Shown piece after piece: positions 53,540 through 63,786 of a DNA stretch of 64,000 nt. The first letter of the stretch is position 1. Every line of letters starts with the position of its first letter. This stretch comes from Candidatus Anstonellales archaeon (GTDB lineage Archaea > Micrarchaeota > Micrarchaeia > Anstonellales > CG1-02-47-40). The stretch covers positions 14,818-78,817 of the forward strand of contig JAWCQO010000005.1 of assembly GCA_038869735.1 (NCBI GenBank), read 5' to 3'. The notes under the pieces are model-generated. The model saw nothing but the letters and a program-made list of their open reading frames with translations. It was not told where the DNA came from and ran no database searches. A program made the translations under genes and the position numbers.

Positions 53540-54520
53540 TCATTGGCGCTTAAACATCTTTATAACATAATCCAGAACATCAGAGTTTGCGTACCTTTTA
53601 CAGACAAAAACTCGTTCTTTCCCTCTTCTATGGTCTCTCCAAATACAAAATTCAAGAAGAAATTTTTTCAAACTATTCTTATGCTTTTTTTTGAGCTTCT
53701 CGTAAGCTTTATTAGCTATTATCTCCACCCCCACCCTACACCGTTCCTCATCATAAAGCTCTGGTCGCATCTCATTAGCCAACCACAATGCTTCCTCAGG
53801 ATGGCTTTCCAGATACCTAAACAACATCTCCCTAACAGAAGCTTTAACCACCTTACCTCTACCAACACCAACGGCAACTGCCCATTTTTTATCAACTGCA
53901 GGATCAACATCAGAACTGTCAATAGCCCCCACAACTGCCTCCTCTTTCTTTAAAAGAAGAAGCGTTACAAACAACTCACTATCAACATGCCCAGTACAAA
54001 ATTTACGAAGAGTGTTAATAATCTCAAAACATTTATCTTTCTCACCAACCATAATTAGAGGGCTAATTTCACCCATAATAACCCCCGCGATTTTCTCAAC
54101 AACCACTCTTTCATTATCCATATTACTTACTTTCTCTGTAGACCCGACTCCCTTCTCAAAAAAATCTTTCCAAAGTCCCAATTGCCCAACTTCTACTACC
54201 GGTCCGTAATCCCTCCATCCGGACCGCTCCAGTACCTTCCCTTCTCCTTTTTTTGATACGTTGAGCTCTCCTACTTTCTTAGATACAAGAGATAATGCAG
54301 AAAGAAGTCGCTCCCTGCTAAACTCAGACAAAAATCCTCTCAAAAAGACATCCCCAAGCCTTCCAAGAGCAATCCATTCTAAAAAATTGAACGATTCATC
54401 AGCCAAACCAGTTAAACTCGCCCCACCCCCTTTCTCCAAGTTTGATTTACTAACAACACTTAAAAAATCCACAAATGTCCCACCTATTGTCTTTTTGCAT
54501 TCTTCATATCTTGGATACAA
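53540..54520 (-). CDS. hypothetical helical protein, 326 aa
   Basis: A soluble, mostly helical protein of unknown family. The segment YLESHPEEALWLANEMRPELY (quoted as pattern: helix with EEALWLANEMRPEL) and the basic C-terminus (about 255-326) stand out. It overlaps the start of the upstream eight-cysteine protein gene by 37 bases, so the two are coupled. Despite the C-rich plus strand, the coding strand is G-rich as in nearby minus-strand genes. Confidence 0.55.
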   Translation of the reverse strand: MYPRYEECKKTIGGTFVDFLSVVSKSNLEKGGGASLTGLADESFNFLEWIALGRLGDVFLRGFLSEFSRERLLSALSLVSKKVGELNVSKKGEGKVLERSGWRDYGPVVEVGQLGLWKDFFEKGVGSTEKVSNMDNERVVVEKIAGVIMGEISPLIMVGEKDKCFEIINTLRKFCTGHVDSELFVTLLLLKKEEAVVGAIDSSDVDPAVDKKWAVAVGVGRGKVVKASVREMLFRYLESHPEEALWLANEMRPELYDEERCRVGVEIIANKAYEKLKKKHKNSLKKFLLEFCIWRDHRRGKERVFVCKRYANSDVLDYVIKMFKRQ

Positions 54521-55872
54521 CTCTCAAGCTCAACTCCTCCCTTCCACATACACCTCCCTTCAACACACCCACATCCACCAAATTTTGAATAGCAAGCATA
54601 CTCTGGTCGCATCTCACAAGTTGTTATTGTATCGTTTTTCCCTACCCTTACACACAACTGTCCGGAGCAACCAGCAACAACACAATCCATGTCAACAACA
54701 CATTCAGGTTTAAAATAATCGCGACATTCTTGTGCAAGCTTGCTGTCAACAATTCTATCACAATAATCAACCTTCCCGCTTCCAATCGCAACTTGCCCCC
54801 AACAATCGTCCTTCATCTCAGATACAAAATCACATAGCTCGGCTCTTCCACCAGAACTACCAGCCAACGCCACATAACACTTATCTTTTCTATCTTTACT
54901 CCTAATCCGCTCACAATACTTTTCATCATTATTCACTATGCCCCTATCATAGTAGCAGCGGTCTTTTTCCTCATGCCCAACAAATTTTTCACACCCAATA
55001 TAATTGTCTAATCGCTTGAGTACGGCTAAAAACATCTCCTCAACTTCTAATTCATCTACTAAAGTTTCGGGAGCTGCAACTTCAATAACTCCCTTAGTAA
55101 AGTTCTTTACAACTGATATTGATGAGCGCTGCTGGCCACCCACTGGCAAATATCTCATCTCATAATAAATCGGAATTCCGTCCCCTCCAAGACACATCAC
55201 CCAACTAAAATTAGAGAAGTGGGTAAGCGCAGGACTCGTAGCAGACATACCCAAAATAGCCAAATCCTCAACAGACAGCTTTCTATAATCTATTGCATAC
55301 TCCAACTTCTTACAGCTACGCCCTTCATATTCCCTCTCCTCAATTTCATTAGTAAAGTTTAACACTCCCTTCTTTATAAGAAATCCGAGTTTGTCTCTCT
55401 CCTTAGCCGCAACTAAATCAAAAAACTGATTCCTCTGGTTTGAAAGAAAATCAAGTAAAAGATTGCTTGAGTTCGGGCGCGCACATTTCCTTATCTCAGA
55501 ATAATTTATACATACATATTCATTCCACCCATCAAAATACACGCTTCTCTTAGATACAGCATCCTCTATCAAAACAAATCTAAGACTTCCATTGCGCATA
55601 ATTATTTTTTTTTGAGGAAGTCCAATAGATTGCTCTTCATATTCTATTGTATACTCATCCATCTTTCCTAGTTTATCATACGCATCCAACAACAAGCGAG
55701 CCTGAGCAGACATTGCGGTGCTCCCGCTATCCCCACCCAACCCATCACGCCAACCAAAATATATTGTGAGGAGTACGCCAATCAATACAGCTAACACAAG
55801 TAAAAGAATGAGAAAACTAAACTTCGGAGTTCCCGTTGTGCCAGATTCCTTCACCACAAAAATCCCCAGCAA
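54484..55872 (-). CDS. membrane-anchored protein with C-terminal eight-cysteine-cluster domain
   Basis: The protein is 462 aa. One TM (about 18-40) is followed by an extracellular part. Residues about 50-280 resemble a lipoprotein-like beta fold (DEYTIEYEEQS..., KKLEYAIDYR). Residues about 290-380 contain repeated short cysteine segments (GCEKFVGHEEKDRCYY, YCERIRSKDRKDKCY). The end (about 395-450) has CVVAGCSGQLC, TTCEMRPEYACY and GCGCVEGRCMW, the eight-cysteine-cluster pattern of bacterial and archaeal surface proteins. Function unknown. Confidence 0.72.
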   Translation of the reverse strand: MLGIFVVKESGTTGTPKFSFLILLLVLAVLIGVLLTIYFGWRDGLGGDSGSTAMSAQARLLLDAYDKLGKMDEYTIEYEEQSIGLPQKKIIMRNGSLRFVLIEDAVSKRSVYFDGWNEYVCINYSEIRKCARPNSSNLLLDFLSNQRNQFFDLVAAKERDKLGFLIKKGVLNFTNEIEEREYEGRSCKKLEYAIDYRKLSVEDLAILGMSATSPALTHFSNFSWVMCLGGDGIPIYYEMRYLPVGGQQRSSISVVKNFTKGVIEVAAPETLVDELEVEEMFLAVLKRLDNYIGCEKFVGHEEKDRCYYDRGIVNNDEKYCERIRSKDRKDKCYVALAGSSGGRAELCDFVSEMKDDCWGQVAIGSGKVDYCDRIVDSKLAQECRDYFKPECVVDMDCVVAGCSGQLCVRVGKNDTITTCEMRPEYACYSKFGGCGCVEGRCMWKGGVELESCIQDMKNAKRQ

Positions 55873-55903
55873 AAGTTCCTACTCTATTTTATAACGCCTA
55901 CAC

Positions 55904-56899
55904 TTAAATCTTTCTCTTCACCAGATACTCCGCAAGCCGGATCAGCTTCCTCTTAGCAGGACAATCTCTAATCAAACTAAGTTTTTTATATGCGTCTTCA
56001 ATCATTCTCGTCTCAACACGCTTGGCATATTCTATGCTCCTGTATTTTTTCATTATCTTAACAACCCAAGATACGCTTTCTTTGTCCCCCTTACAGGAGT
56101 CAAGAATTTCAATCATTTTTCTTCTTTCTCCAGGGCTCGCCTTATTCAGGGCGTGCAATACCATAAGTGTTCGCTTACCCTCCCTAATGTCACCTCCAAT
56201 TTCCTTTCCATAAATTTTCTCAGAACCTGTAATGTTGAGAATATCGTCCTGTATTTGAAATGCCATCCCAATTTTCATCCCAAACTCATAAAGCCCCTCA
56301 GTCTGTCCTCCACTCCCACCACCAATAATCGATCCAACCTCACAAGAACCAGCTATAAGCGCCCCGGTCTTACCTTTCACCATTTCAAGATAATCATCCT
56401 CACCAATATCCCAAATCTTGTCCCGATGCCACCTAAGCTCTACGGCCTGGCCCTCTAAAACCATAGTAAATGCATGATGAAGCCTTCTTTGCACTTCTAA
56501 CTGAACCTTCGGCACAACATCGAGTTCCAAAACAGCTTTCCACGCCATCATAAAAAGCCCATCACCTGCATTTATGGCTATTGGCAATCCGTGGCTTATG
56601 TGAAGACAAGGCTCCCCTCTCCTCATCTTGGAGTTGTCCTCTATATCATCATGTATGAGTGTGAAGTTATGGAACAATTCAATACAGACTGCTGCAGGGA
56701 GAGCATCCTCTCTCTTCCCACCAACAGCTTCTGTACAAAGCAAACAAAAAACAGGGCGTATTCTCTTTCCTCCACGAGATAAAAATTCCCAAACCAACCC
56801 ATAAACTTCAAATGGATCTTTGTTTCTGTCTATTAACTTCTGCATATATTTCTCAACCATTGACTTCTCCTTTCCAATCAATCTATCAATCTCTTTCAT
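55904..56899 (-). CDS. idsA: polyprenyl diphosphate synthase (GGPP/FPP type)
   Basis: It condenses isoprenyl diphosphates to make the precursor of archaeal ether lipids. The protein is 331 aa with GGKRIRPVFCLL, first Asp-rich motif LIHDDIEDNSKMRRG (DDxxD), KGKTGALIAGSCEVG, second motif FQIQDDILNITG and the following KEIGGDIREGKRTL. All catalytic residues are present. Product length cannot be fixed, though the residues before the first Asp motif (FHNFTLIHDD) suggest a medium chain. Confidence 0.94.
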   Translation of the reverse strand: MKEIDRLIGKEKSMVEKYMQKLIDRNKDPFEVYGLVWEFLSRGGKRIRPVFCLLCTEAVGGKREDALPAAVCIELFHNFTLIHDDIEDNSKMRRGEPCLHISHGLPIAINAGDGLFMMAWKAVLELDVVPKVQLEVQRRLHHAFTMVLEGQAVELRWHRDKIWDIGEDDYLEMVKGKTGALIAGSCEVGSIIGGGSGGQTEGLYEFGMKIGMAFQIQDDILNITGSEKIYGKEIGGDIREGKRTLMVLHALNKASPGERRKMIEILDSCKGDKESVSWVVKIMKKYRSIEYAKRVETRMIEDAYKKLSLIRDCPAKRKLIRLAEYLVKRKI

Positions 56900-57050
56900 A
56901 CTCCAAACCCCTCAAAACTCTCAATTAAATGTTTTAATATATATCAATCACAACTCCATCAATCAAACTCCAACAACTAAAAATAAACTAAGACCGGCTT
57001 CGATCCATTTAACATAAACACACCAAATCACATGTACTCGTAATCATAAA

Positions 57051-58583
57051 TCACCTGTATCTATAAAGATAGTATATTGCACCAGAAAAAATGACGCTAT
57101 ACCAGAAGAGCCAAAAAGCACCAATAAAGTCAGCCTTTAAGACAGACAGTACCCCCGCAACAAAAAAAATCATTGAAAAAATTGCTTCAAGGATTGTTGT
57201 CTGGAGCACGCCAATAATATCTTTTCCACCACTCGTGCCCTCCCGAGCAACCTTAAATGGCGCATACTTACTTTTAAGGGCCTGGAGAGTGGCCTTTATT
57301 CGTACGAAGCTCAATGAAAAGTTTAGAAAATACGCTCTAACTCCATACGCAAGATCTCCAATATATGCTTTTGCTGACAGCAAGATTAACCCAATGGTTG
57401 AGAGAATTGACACAACTGCTGGCCACTCAAGATAAATATCAAAAAAAGTCCACTCAGACAAAAACATCCTAGCAACCACATCCAAGACACTCCGAAGGTC
57501 CCCAAATATTATCGCAAGCGTCATTAACGCAAGACCTACAAAAATAAACGACATATACTGCAATCCAAAAACAAGCGCAAAATAATGTATCTTATTTCTC
57601 CATCCCCTAACCTTCCCCCAATTCTCAAAATATTTCTTTACCAATAAAGCATTCCCAAAAGTATAACGCCACTGCTGTCTGCTAACACCAGTAAACGTGT
57701 TTATCGGCTTTCCGAGAGCATAAGTCTTAAGAACATACACCCCCCTATAGCCCCGTGCCTCAACTTCAAGACTATAGGCTGTATCCTCGGTTACTGACTT
57801 AGGAAACCCACCAAGCTTTCTTAGTATTTCAACTGACAAGACTCCACAAGAACCAGAAAAAAGAGCACTTCCGTCCTTTGCCTTTACCGGCATGACGCCG
57901 GTGAAATAAAATCTGTAAAGCGCATCAACCGTATTCCCAAATATACTGCCTGGCGCAAATTTCTTTTCAGTTTGAACAAACGCAACTCTACTATCCTCCT
58001 CCATAAATCCAAGAGTTTCTTTTAGAAAACTTCTATCAACAAGTCGTTCGTCTGCATCAAATATTGCTAGATATTTTGCATCACATTGCCACAGAAAATT
58101 ATTTAGAGCCCCACCTTTATACCACTCCCTATTTTCTCTGTGGATATAATCTATATCATTTTTTTTGCAAAACTCTCTCATCTCATTTACTATCTTTTCG
58201 TCAGTCGAGTCATCAAGCAAGTGTATACTCATCTTTTCTTTTGGATAATCGATAGTCTTAAGTAGCGTAAGCGTCTCTTTAACCATCTCAGGGTCTTCAT
58301 TATACATCGGCACAGCTATTGCAACAGGCGGAAAATTCCTTAATCTCGGTGCAACTGCCTTATACCCATACGACTCAAGATAGTAATATCCTGCAATTAT
58401 GTTGAAAACCGTAACAACAACCACGAGAAGAAACATAACTACTGCAAGAGAAGCCACCTCAAATGCACCATCATAAACAGTTTTTGCTACCGCAAAGCCA
58501 GCCACAAGAAGAGAAACTACCGTACACGTAGAAATAATTGAAAATGCCGCAATCCTAAACTCTCTACTTTCGGTAAAATCCAA
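57051..58583 (-). CDS. processive GT2 membrane glycosyltransferase (cellulose/hyaluronan synthase-like)
   Basis: The protein is 510 aa. Two N-terminal TM helices (about 10-75) are followed by the GT-A domain (about 85-320) with DDSTDEKIVNE, the DxD FDADERL, SVTEDTAYSLEVEARGY and the acceptor motif SRQQWRYTFGNA (QxxRW-like), then four to five TM helices. It should build or transfer a surface polysaccharide from a nucleotide sugar. It begins one base after the partner GT2 gene ends. Confidence 0.9.
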   Translation of the reverse strand: MDFTESREFRIAAFSIISTCTVVSLLVAGFAVAKTVYDGAFEVASLAVVMFLLVVVVTVFNIIAGYYYLESYGYKAVAPRLRNFPPVAIAVPMYNEDPEMVKETLTLLKTIDYPKEKMSIHLLDDSTDEKIVNEMREFCKKNDIDYIHRENREWYKGGALNNFLWQCDAKYLAIFDADERLVDRSFLKETLGFMEEDSRVAFVQTEKKFAPGSIFGNTVDALYRFYFTGVMPVKAKDGSALFSGSCGVLSVEILRKLGGFPKSVTEDTAYSLEVEARGYRGVYVLKTYALGKPINTFTGVSRQQWRYTFGNALLVKKYFENWGKVRGWRNKIHYFALVFGLQYMSFIFVGLALMTLAIIFGDLRSVLDVVARMFLSEWTFFDIYLEWPAVVSILSTIGLILLSAKAYIGDLAYGVRAYFLNFSLSFVRIKATLQALKSKYAPFKVAREGTSGGKDIIGVLQTTILEAIFSMIFFVAGVLSVLKADFIGAFWLFWYSVIFSGAIYYLYRYR

Positions 58584-59288
58584 CTATCTCACCATCCTAT
58601 TCAGACAATACCATACCATCCTCATATACTCCCAAGCAGCGTACTTCAAATCTCCAAACTTAGACCCACTCTTACAAACATAACGTGTTTTTATAGGAAC
58701 TTCACATATCGTGTCGTTATCAACCATCTTTGCTCTACTCTCCCCAACTATCTCCAGCGCATTAAAGGCAATCTCCAAATCAACCAAAAAACCATCCTCC
58801 GTTACTCTAATTTTATCCTTCCTAAATGCCCTCATACCTGAGAGGGGGTCAGTTACTCTCCCCCTTGCATAAAAGTTGAAAATTATGCGGATAAAAAGGT
58901 TTGCAACGAATCTTATCAGTGGCATACGCCAAATAACTCCGCCTTCCAAAAAGCGGCTTCCATTAATAAAAACAAAGCGACCTTCCTTTATTTTTTCTAA
59001 AAACTTTGATAATTCCCTAGGCGAATGTTGTCCATCACCATCAGCAAGAACGATCCACCTACTTTCTGACAGAAACAACCCACTTTTTATTGCACTGCCT
59101 TTACCTTGGTTTCTCCTGTGCCTGATCACAACATGAGCACCGCCCCTAGCGGCCATTTCCATAGTCTTATCAAGGCTACCGTCATCTACAACAATAATTC
59201 TCCTTGCCCCTATCCTCCTAAATCCAGCAACCACGCGCCTTATCTCGCTTTCTTCATTATAGGCAGGGATAATTAAGGTATACTCCAT
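58584..59288 (-). CDS. GT2 dolichyl-phosphate sugar synthase-like glycosyltransferase
   Basis: The protein is 234 aa. The GT-A fold is clear: LIIPAYNEESEIRRVVAGF, VVDDGSLDKTMEMA, NQGKGSAIKSGL, LADGDGQHSP (DxD) and DPLSGMRAFRKD. It resembles dolichol-phosphate mannose or glucose synthases that charge lipid carriers. Coupled to the processive GT2 downstream, the pair may supply and polymerise sugars for the cell surface; a GT-C-like acceptor enzyme is at 41 kb. Confidence 0.9.
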   Translation of the reverse strand: MEYTLIIPAYNEESEIRRVVAGFRRIGARRIIVVDDGSLDKTMEMAARGGAHVVIRHRRNQGKGSAIKSGLFLSESRWIVLADGDGQHSPRELSKFLEKIKEGRFVFINGSRFLEGGVIWRMPLIRFVANLFIRIIFNFYARGRVTDPLSGMRAFRKDKIRVTEDGFLVDLEIAFNALEIVGESRAKMVDNDTICEVPIKTRYVCKSGSKFGDLKYAAWEYMRMVWYCLNRMVR

Positions 59289-59349
59289 TTACAACCTCTC
59301 TAAACTTTATCAGAAAGGTTATTAAAACATCTAAAGCAAATAAGCACAA

Positions 59350-62300
59350 ATGCGCTTAGCCCATTTTTTCATCTGTTTGCTACTTATCTTCCATCTCTCA
59401 TCTACACAAGAAATTAAAAAAGACTATCCTTTTCAAGACTACAAATTTACGGAAAGCTACAATCTATATTGGGAAAGTCCAACATTCGACTTGCTTCATC
59501 CAAATATCACACGACTGCCGTTTAACATCAATATATGGAGCCATTCCTTCTTTTATCATCTTATAGACCTTATAGACATAACCACCACAGAGCTCTATGA
59601 CGCGGGCCACTATGCGCCTCTTCTAGCTGATGAGGTAAACTCAAAGGAGTCAAAAGACCTGCTTTTACACATACGCAAAACCAACGAACATTTTGAACTT
59701 GCAAAGAGAAATTATACTCACGCACAGGCGTTGTGGAACAATACCATGCGCACAATACTTAACAACCCAAACAACAAGGAAGTCAAACTATTTTCAAATA
59801 TATTTTTCTCCTTCTCAGTACTTGCCTTTCCAATACCCTCTTTCGTTGTTTTTAAATTATACCCTCTCGTAGATTACGCTCTTAATTTTGGAAATGCATA
59901 TAAAAACACACTCACCAATTACATACTTGCGCACCAACATGCCAATGCAGCAGTAAATATAGCATTCTCGCAACTCAAACGCACACTAGACAAACTCGAA
60001 TACGCTGGGGTTGGAAGTAGCGAATATCTCGGAAGCCCAAAAGAAAAATATCTATCTCTACTAAACGAATTTGTATCATCAAACAGCATGTACCTCAACT
60101 TACAAGAAGAGTCTGTAAATTTAGAACGTACGCTGAATCTCAACTCACCACCCTCTAAGGAGTCTCTAGGCTTGCTCTTAAGTATTGCTGGCGCGTATGG
60201 AGGGCGTTACCTTACTTTCGAGGCCGTAGGCAATGAAACTCCCTACGTTGAGAAGAGCCGCAGCCCTCCACAATCGAACCTTATAGAAGACCTCCTACTC
60301 AAAAATAAGATGGCGAGGACAATACTAACAGAGGCAGAGAACGAAATAGGCTACCAATACGAGCTATGCTTAAAAAATATCGTAGAACTCGAATCCGCAA
60401 TCAGAATAACTGACACGCACCGGCTTTCGGAATTTGACACAAGGGCACTAGCTCTCAGGCAATTTCTTACGCAATCAGAAGAGGAATCTGAAAACTGGCT
60501 TTCAACTTCATCCTTTGTTGGAACTCTAAGCGATAGGGAAAGCCAGGTAAAACGCCTGCTCTCCCTGGCAAAAGATGATCTTCAAAACTCTCGTCTCTCA
60601 CTTTCTGAAAAAAGAAAAAACTACATCTCTTCTTCTGCCGAATACTCTTCATCTTGCATTAAAAGAGCAACCGCAGCAAAAAAGGAATTAGCATTGATTA
60701 CAGATGAAGCCGTAAACCACGTTGCTGCCGCTCGCAGAATGGCAGAAGCCAAGATAACTTCAGCAGAAGACGCAATAAACTCCTACTCCCTAATAGATGA
60801 AGGAGACGCAATAAAAAAATCAATAGCCTCTACTCTTCTTGCCCAAGCAAAATCAAAATTTTCAGAAGCACTTGCTGAAACTTCATTTGGACTAAAATTT
60901 GGCCTCTTTTACAATGCCACTATCCTTGCCCAAACAGCAACAAAAGAACTCCTCCCAACCAAAAACTATTCAGACTATCTGGCAGTTTCACAAGCAAGAT
61001 TATTGCTTGAACAATACGGACGCCTTATAAATGGAGCAAAAAAAGACGGCTTTTTAGATACTAAAAGTTACGAGCAAATTTATTCCGACTTTCAAGCAAT
61101 ACTCAATTCAGATAATAGTCTCGACCTTAAACTCCTTCTTGTTTTGAATAATGCAATAAAACTGCGAATCGATGAGTTAAGCGATACAGTCCTTTCATAT
61201 TTCAGCCCCGTCACCAACAAATATAACCAAATAAAAGAACTCATACCAAACTTCAAACACCTACTCCCCCAAGAAGCCTCACTCTTCGATTCACTCACCT
61301 CCAAATATTTTAAGAACGACTTGCCACACATCTTATCTTCAACTGGCCACTATTCTGAAATAGATTCAGAGTATTCAAAAATTCTCTCAAAATTACTGGA
61401 AAAAACACCCGATGCTTTGCAGTCAACACTGCTAAGAAATTACGACCTGCTCGTATACCCGCTAGATCAACCATGTTTGGGGGAAATAAACACAGAGTCA
61501 ATAACTATCTCTCTCCGCAACCCAACTTCACTATCAACCACCCAAACAACAACAATTACACTACCACTACAAACTCCATTAAATATGAAAGACGCCACAT
61601 CTCTTCCAAAAGAAATAATAGACATTGCCTACTCTCCAACAAAAAAATCTCTCGCACTAACCTTCTCTCAACTCTCTCCTAATTCTGCGTATACCCTCAC
61701 GTTTCAAAGAGCCGAAGTCGCCGGCCAAATTTTGAAGGAAACCAAGCAAGTCGACTCAACAGATAAGCAGGCAAGAGTAGCAAAGGAAATAACCTTTGAG
61801 GTGGAGCGTCCTTTCACTTCACTATGCGCAAAGATCCCCCTCCCGGCAGATGCATCAACAATTCAGTCAAGCTTTAATCTCCGCAGTCCACAAATAACCC
61901 TGTACTCTGACTACACAAAGATAACTCTTCAAGACGTACCAGAAGGAAAAAACACTCTCCGCATATCCTACACTCTTACAAATCCCTACACCATAAAAAA
62001 AGAAAATATCCAAGTTAAAGAAGAAAGAGGAGTTTCAAGTATCTCTTATAATCTAGTCATTTCAGACATCAAAGATACATTTGAAAACGTACGTATTATA
62101 CAAACAGAATTCCTAAACCAGAGCGTTTTGAGCTTTTCAGTATCCCCGCTATCCGCTCACGACGTCTCGGAAATAGACTTCAAACAAGCCCCTTATGTAT
62201 TTGACTATTCATTCAAGATAAAAAGTCTTTTACCCACGCAACAGGCAACCTTTAAAGTATCCTATAGTGTAGATAATTCTTCCGCATATGCCGAATATCT

Positions 62301-63681
62301 CTTATCACTCCTTGAGCCGTCTACCTTTCCAAACAACCCCGAATTCCTCTCACTTTACTCAGAAGCAAGGTCGTATGTGCTCTCTGGTGACTATCAAAAT
62401 GCAATAAAGAAACTTCTTGCACTTTATCTTCGTATACAGAAATCAAAATACGAAAACGAAGCACTCAATGAGCAGTATCTTCTAGAGAAAAATAAGACCG
62501 AAGAGAACCTCCTTTCTATTTCCGCCCTTTTAAACAAACTCTCGCTTATGTCGTCTCTTGCTGAAAAAGTAGGCTCATTAGAAACGTTCCAATCAAGGTT
62601 AGTCATCGCCAAAACTCTTCTCCAAGAGGCAGATAAGGAATACTCCCTCGGAAATATCCAACAGGCAACCCTCCTCCTCAAATACGCAAACCAGAATCTC
62701 TCTGTCATAGAACCCCACGCGCTTCTCATAAACGCACATAAAAATCTGTCCTTGGCCCTTATATCTCTAAAAGAGCGCGCCTTCTTACTCTCATTAAACC
62801 AATCTCAAAGACTTTATCTTGACTCAATACTTCAAAATACGTCCTCTTTACTACAGGCATCCAACTCAGCCATACTTGCAAAAGACATTTCACTTGCAAT
62901 TAATAACCTAAAAGAAGCAGAAGATGTACTTTCGCTTATAGCCCAGTTTATCACTGAGTCAAAGAATAAGAATACTGAGTCTATCCGCCTCCTCCTTCTT
63001 AACTACTCGTCTGAGCGGGCAGCCTTTTCTTCTACGCTCCAACTTTACCTCTCCTCCTACTCAAAGTCAAAAGAGCTTAAACCTCCCTTTACTTTCCCCA
63101 AAACCCCAACTCAACTACAGGAAGACCTAGATTCAATAGACAAAACCATTGCAAAGATTTCTGCAAAGCTAGAGACTCAAAATATAGACCTCCAACCATC
63201 AGAAATATCCTCCCTTCACTCGGCAATAGCGCAATTCTTCTTCTTAAAAAATTCAACTACAAAAACACTTCTGCTTCTCCAAGACCTCGCTCTCTCTTCT
63301 CACTCTCTGGCCGAATCATCACTTGAAAAATTAGGCCAGCAAAACGCTTCTAATTTCGAATTAGAAAAAAAATTGAGCGAACTGAAAAACAAAGTTACTC
63401 AAAGCTCAGAGGCACTCAAAAATTCTGATTGGGTCTCCTCTCTTTCTCTCACCTCAGGAATTCCCAAAGATACAAGCCTTATCCTAGCTACACTTTCTCC
63501 ATCCCAAGAAACATATGATCCAAAACTTGTTATTCTAGCCATTGCAACTCTCGGTGTTCTAGTCTCCCTTCTTTTTTTCATACTCTCCAAAAAGAAGAAG
63601 CCTCAAAATAAACAATCAAAAAAACTTGAAAGAAAAAAATACGAATTCGAAGACTTTTTTGCCGAAAAAGAAAAAAAGTAA
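59350..63681 (+). CDS. giant membrane-anchored coiled-coil surface protein
   Basis: The protein is 1,443 aa. A signal peptide (about 1-20) is followed by a large extracellular part: helical and coiled-coil stretches (about 100-700), a beta-rich middle (about 710-970; for example LQDVPEGKNTLRISYTL), more helical repeats (about 985-1360), then one C-terminal TM (about 1390-1412; LAIATLGVLVSLLFFIL) and a Lys-rich tail (SKKKKPQNKQSKKLERKKYE). It is rich in Ser and sequons. The design, rod-like with one anchor, suggests an adhesin or a periplasm-like spacer. The pilin gene follows 105 bases downstream on the same strand. Confidence 0.82.
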   Translation: MRLAHFFICLLLIFHLSSTQEIKKDYPFQDYKFTESYNLYWESPTFDLLHPNITRLPFNINIWSHSFFYHLIDLIDITTTELYDAGHYAPLLADEVNSKESKDLLLHIRKTNEHFELAKRNYTHAQALWNNTMRTILNNPNNKEVKLFSNIFFSFSVLAFPIPSFVVFKLYPLVDYALNFGNAYKNTLTNYILAHQHANAAVNIAFSQLKRTLDKLEYAGVGSSEYLGSPKEKYLSLLNEFVSSNSMYLNLQEESVNLERTLNLNSPPSKESLGLLLSIAGAYGGRYLTFEAVGNETPYVEKSRSPPQSNLIEDLLLKNKMARTILTEAENEIGYQYELCLKNIVELESAIRITDTHRLSEFDTRALALRQFLTQSEEESENWLSTSSFVGTLSDRESQVKRLLSLAKDDLQNSRLSLSEKRKNYISSSAEYSSSCIKRATAAKKELALITDEAVNHVAAARRMAEAKITSAEDAINSYSLIDEGDAIKKSIASTLLAQAKSKFSEALAETSFGLKFGLFYNATILAQTATKELLPTKNYSDYLAVSQARLLLEQYGRLINGAKKDGFLDTKSYEQIYSDFQAILNSDNSLDLKLLLVLNNAIKLRIDELSDTVLSYFSPVTNKYNQIKELIPNFKHLLPQEASLFDSLTSKYFKNDLPHILSSTGHYSEIDSEYSKILSKLLEKTPDALQSTLLRNYDLLVYPLDQPCLGEINTESITISLRNPTSLSTTQTTTITLPLQTPLNMKDATSLPKEIIDIAYSPTKKSLALTFSQLSPNSAYTLTFQRAEVAGQILKETKQVDSTDKQARVAKEITFEVERPFTSLCAKIPLPADASTIQSSFNLRSPQITLYSDYTKITLQDVPEGKNTLRISYTLTNPYTIKKENIQVKEERGVSSISYNLVISDIKDTFENVRIIQTEFLNQSVLSFSVSPLSAHDVSEIDFKQAPYVFDYSFKIKSLLPTQQATFKVSYSVDNSSAYAEYLLSLLEPSTFPNNPEFLSLYSEARSYVLSGDYQNAIKKLLALYLRIQKSKYENEALNEQYLLEKNKTEENLLSISALLNKLSLMSSLAEKVGSLETFQSRLVIAKTLLQEADKEYSLGNIQQATLLLKYANQNLSVIEPHALLINAHKNLSLALISLKERAFLLSLNQSQRLYLDSILQNTSSLLQASNSAILAKDISLAINNLKEAEDVLSLIAQFITESKNKNTESIRLLLLNYSSERAAFSSTLQLYLSSYSKSKELKPPFTFPKTPTQLQEDLDSIDKTIAKISAKLETQNIDLQPSEISSLHSAIAQFFFLKNSTTKTLLLLQDLALSSHSLAESSLEKLGQQNASNFELEKKLSELKNKVTQSSEALKNSDWVSSLSLTSGIPKDTSLILATLSPSQETYDPKLVILAIATLGVLVSLLFFILSKKKKPQNKQSKKLERKKYEFEDFFAEKEKK

Positions 63682-63786
63682 CTCCCCTATAGATAAGTTT
63701 TTAAACCTCACTTTATTTAACCTACTCAGCCAGGCCATTAAAATAAGCAATAAAGGCAAAATAAGAGGAAGGAGGAGTGGATAAGT

